Positions 63,861-64,000 of a DNA stretch of 64,000 nucleotides are shown here, in pieces (within the stretch, counting starts at the first letter, position 1; every line of letters starts with the position of its first letter). This stretch comes from Apis mellifera (taxonomy: Eukaryota; Arthropoda; Insecta; Hymenoptera; Apidae). The stretch lies in NCBI RefSeq assembly GCF_003254395.2, contig NC_037639.1, positions 9,848,501 to 9,912,500 of the forward strand, in the 5' to 3' direction. The position numbers and the translations under genes are program-made. The notes under the pieces are model-generated. The model searched no databases. It saw nothing but the letters and a program-made list of their open reading frames with translations, and had not been told where the DNA came from.

Positions 63861-64000
63861 GGGAATATATCTGTATATCTGTCAAAATTTATTTAACTCA
63901 CTGTGGAATTTGCATTGCACGCCTCCACTTTCCACTCGAATTTGAAAGAGCGTTGAGAAAGATGCTGTCGAGGCGCGTTAAAGTAGCTCTAATCCGTGAA

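Larger units (their letters stand above)
43408..64000 (+). other. Scgdelta: Probable first coding intron of the sarcoglycan gene (runs off window)
   Basis: From the donor at 43402 to the right edge I found no block matching the next part of a sarcoglycan (the GMGxL motif and the beta-rich extracellular repeat). The intron would therefore be at least 20.6 kb. It contains the repeat zones at 46873, 49080, 52391 and 62780. A block after ATTGCAG at 59163 was examined and does not match the family. Confidence 0.5.

Noticed and set aside
1..64000. CRISPR arrays, tRNA or rRNA genes, transposons with terminal inverted repeats, reverse transcriptase
   Set aside because: None found by reading. Tandem arrays here have long, diverged units without regular spacers, GTTCGA-type words lack a tRNA fold, and no transposase or polymerase motif was seen.

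Overview
This window is eukaryotic genomic DNA and almost all of it is non-coding. The most likely source is a bee or other hymenopteran insect. That reading rests on AT-leaning DNA unusually rich in CpG words, very many short GA/CT, TA and poly-A/T runs, no recognisable transposon, and one coding exon of a metazoan muscle-membrane gene. The species is inferred from composition, not proven. The long open frames on both strands are low-complexity or chance frames, with stops, no splice logic and no protein family I recognise.

The one gene I can support is a sarcoglycan of the gamma/delta (zeta) type on the + strand. Its first coding exon lies at 43125-43401. It encodes 92 residues: a Ser/Arg/Gly-rich cytoplasmic tail, the family hallmark [11 protein letters not shown], and the single transmembrane helix. 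It is flanked by a good acceptor and a GTGAGT donor. I did not find the next exon, which should carry the extracellular beta-rich region, in the remaining 20.6 kb, so the intron appears to run off the right edge. The DNA to the left is probably 5' intron, 5' UTR exons or intergenic sequence.

A GC/CpG-rich island at about 25440-26170 has consensus-like splice donors pointing outward on both sides (minus-strand donor at 25460, plus-strand donor at 26170). It is a candidate divergent promoter with two first exons, and the plus-strand one could belong to the sarcoglycan transcript. This is inference.

The other notable structure is a set of local tandem duplications in the non-coding DNA. Clear arrays lie at 24447-25281 (85-93 bp units, nine copies), 31028-31722 (128/165 bp units in mixed order), 52391-53345 (about 300-340 bp units, three copies) and 62780-63860 (about 250-270 bp units with a nested 96 bp duplication). 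Older, diverged duplications lie at 9300-9650, 15517-16290, 21895-22160, 42898-43084, 46873-47300 and 49080-50520. No tRNA, rRNA, CRISPR array or known mobile element was seen.

Layout: 1-24446 non-coding with simple repeats and old duplications; 24447-25281 minisatellite; 25440-26170 GC island; 26171-43124 non-coding with the 31 kb array; 43125-43401 sarcoglycan exon; 43402-64000 probable first coding intron, holding three repeat zones and a possible stray exon donor at 51016.
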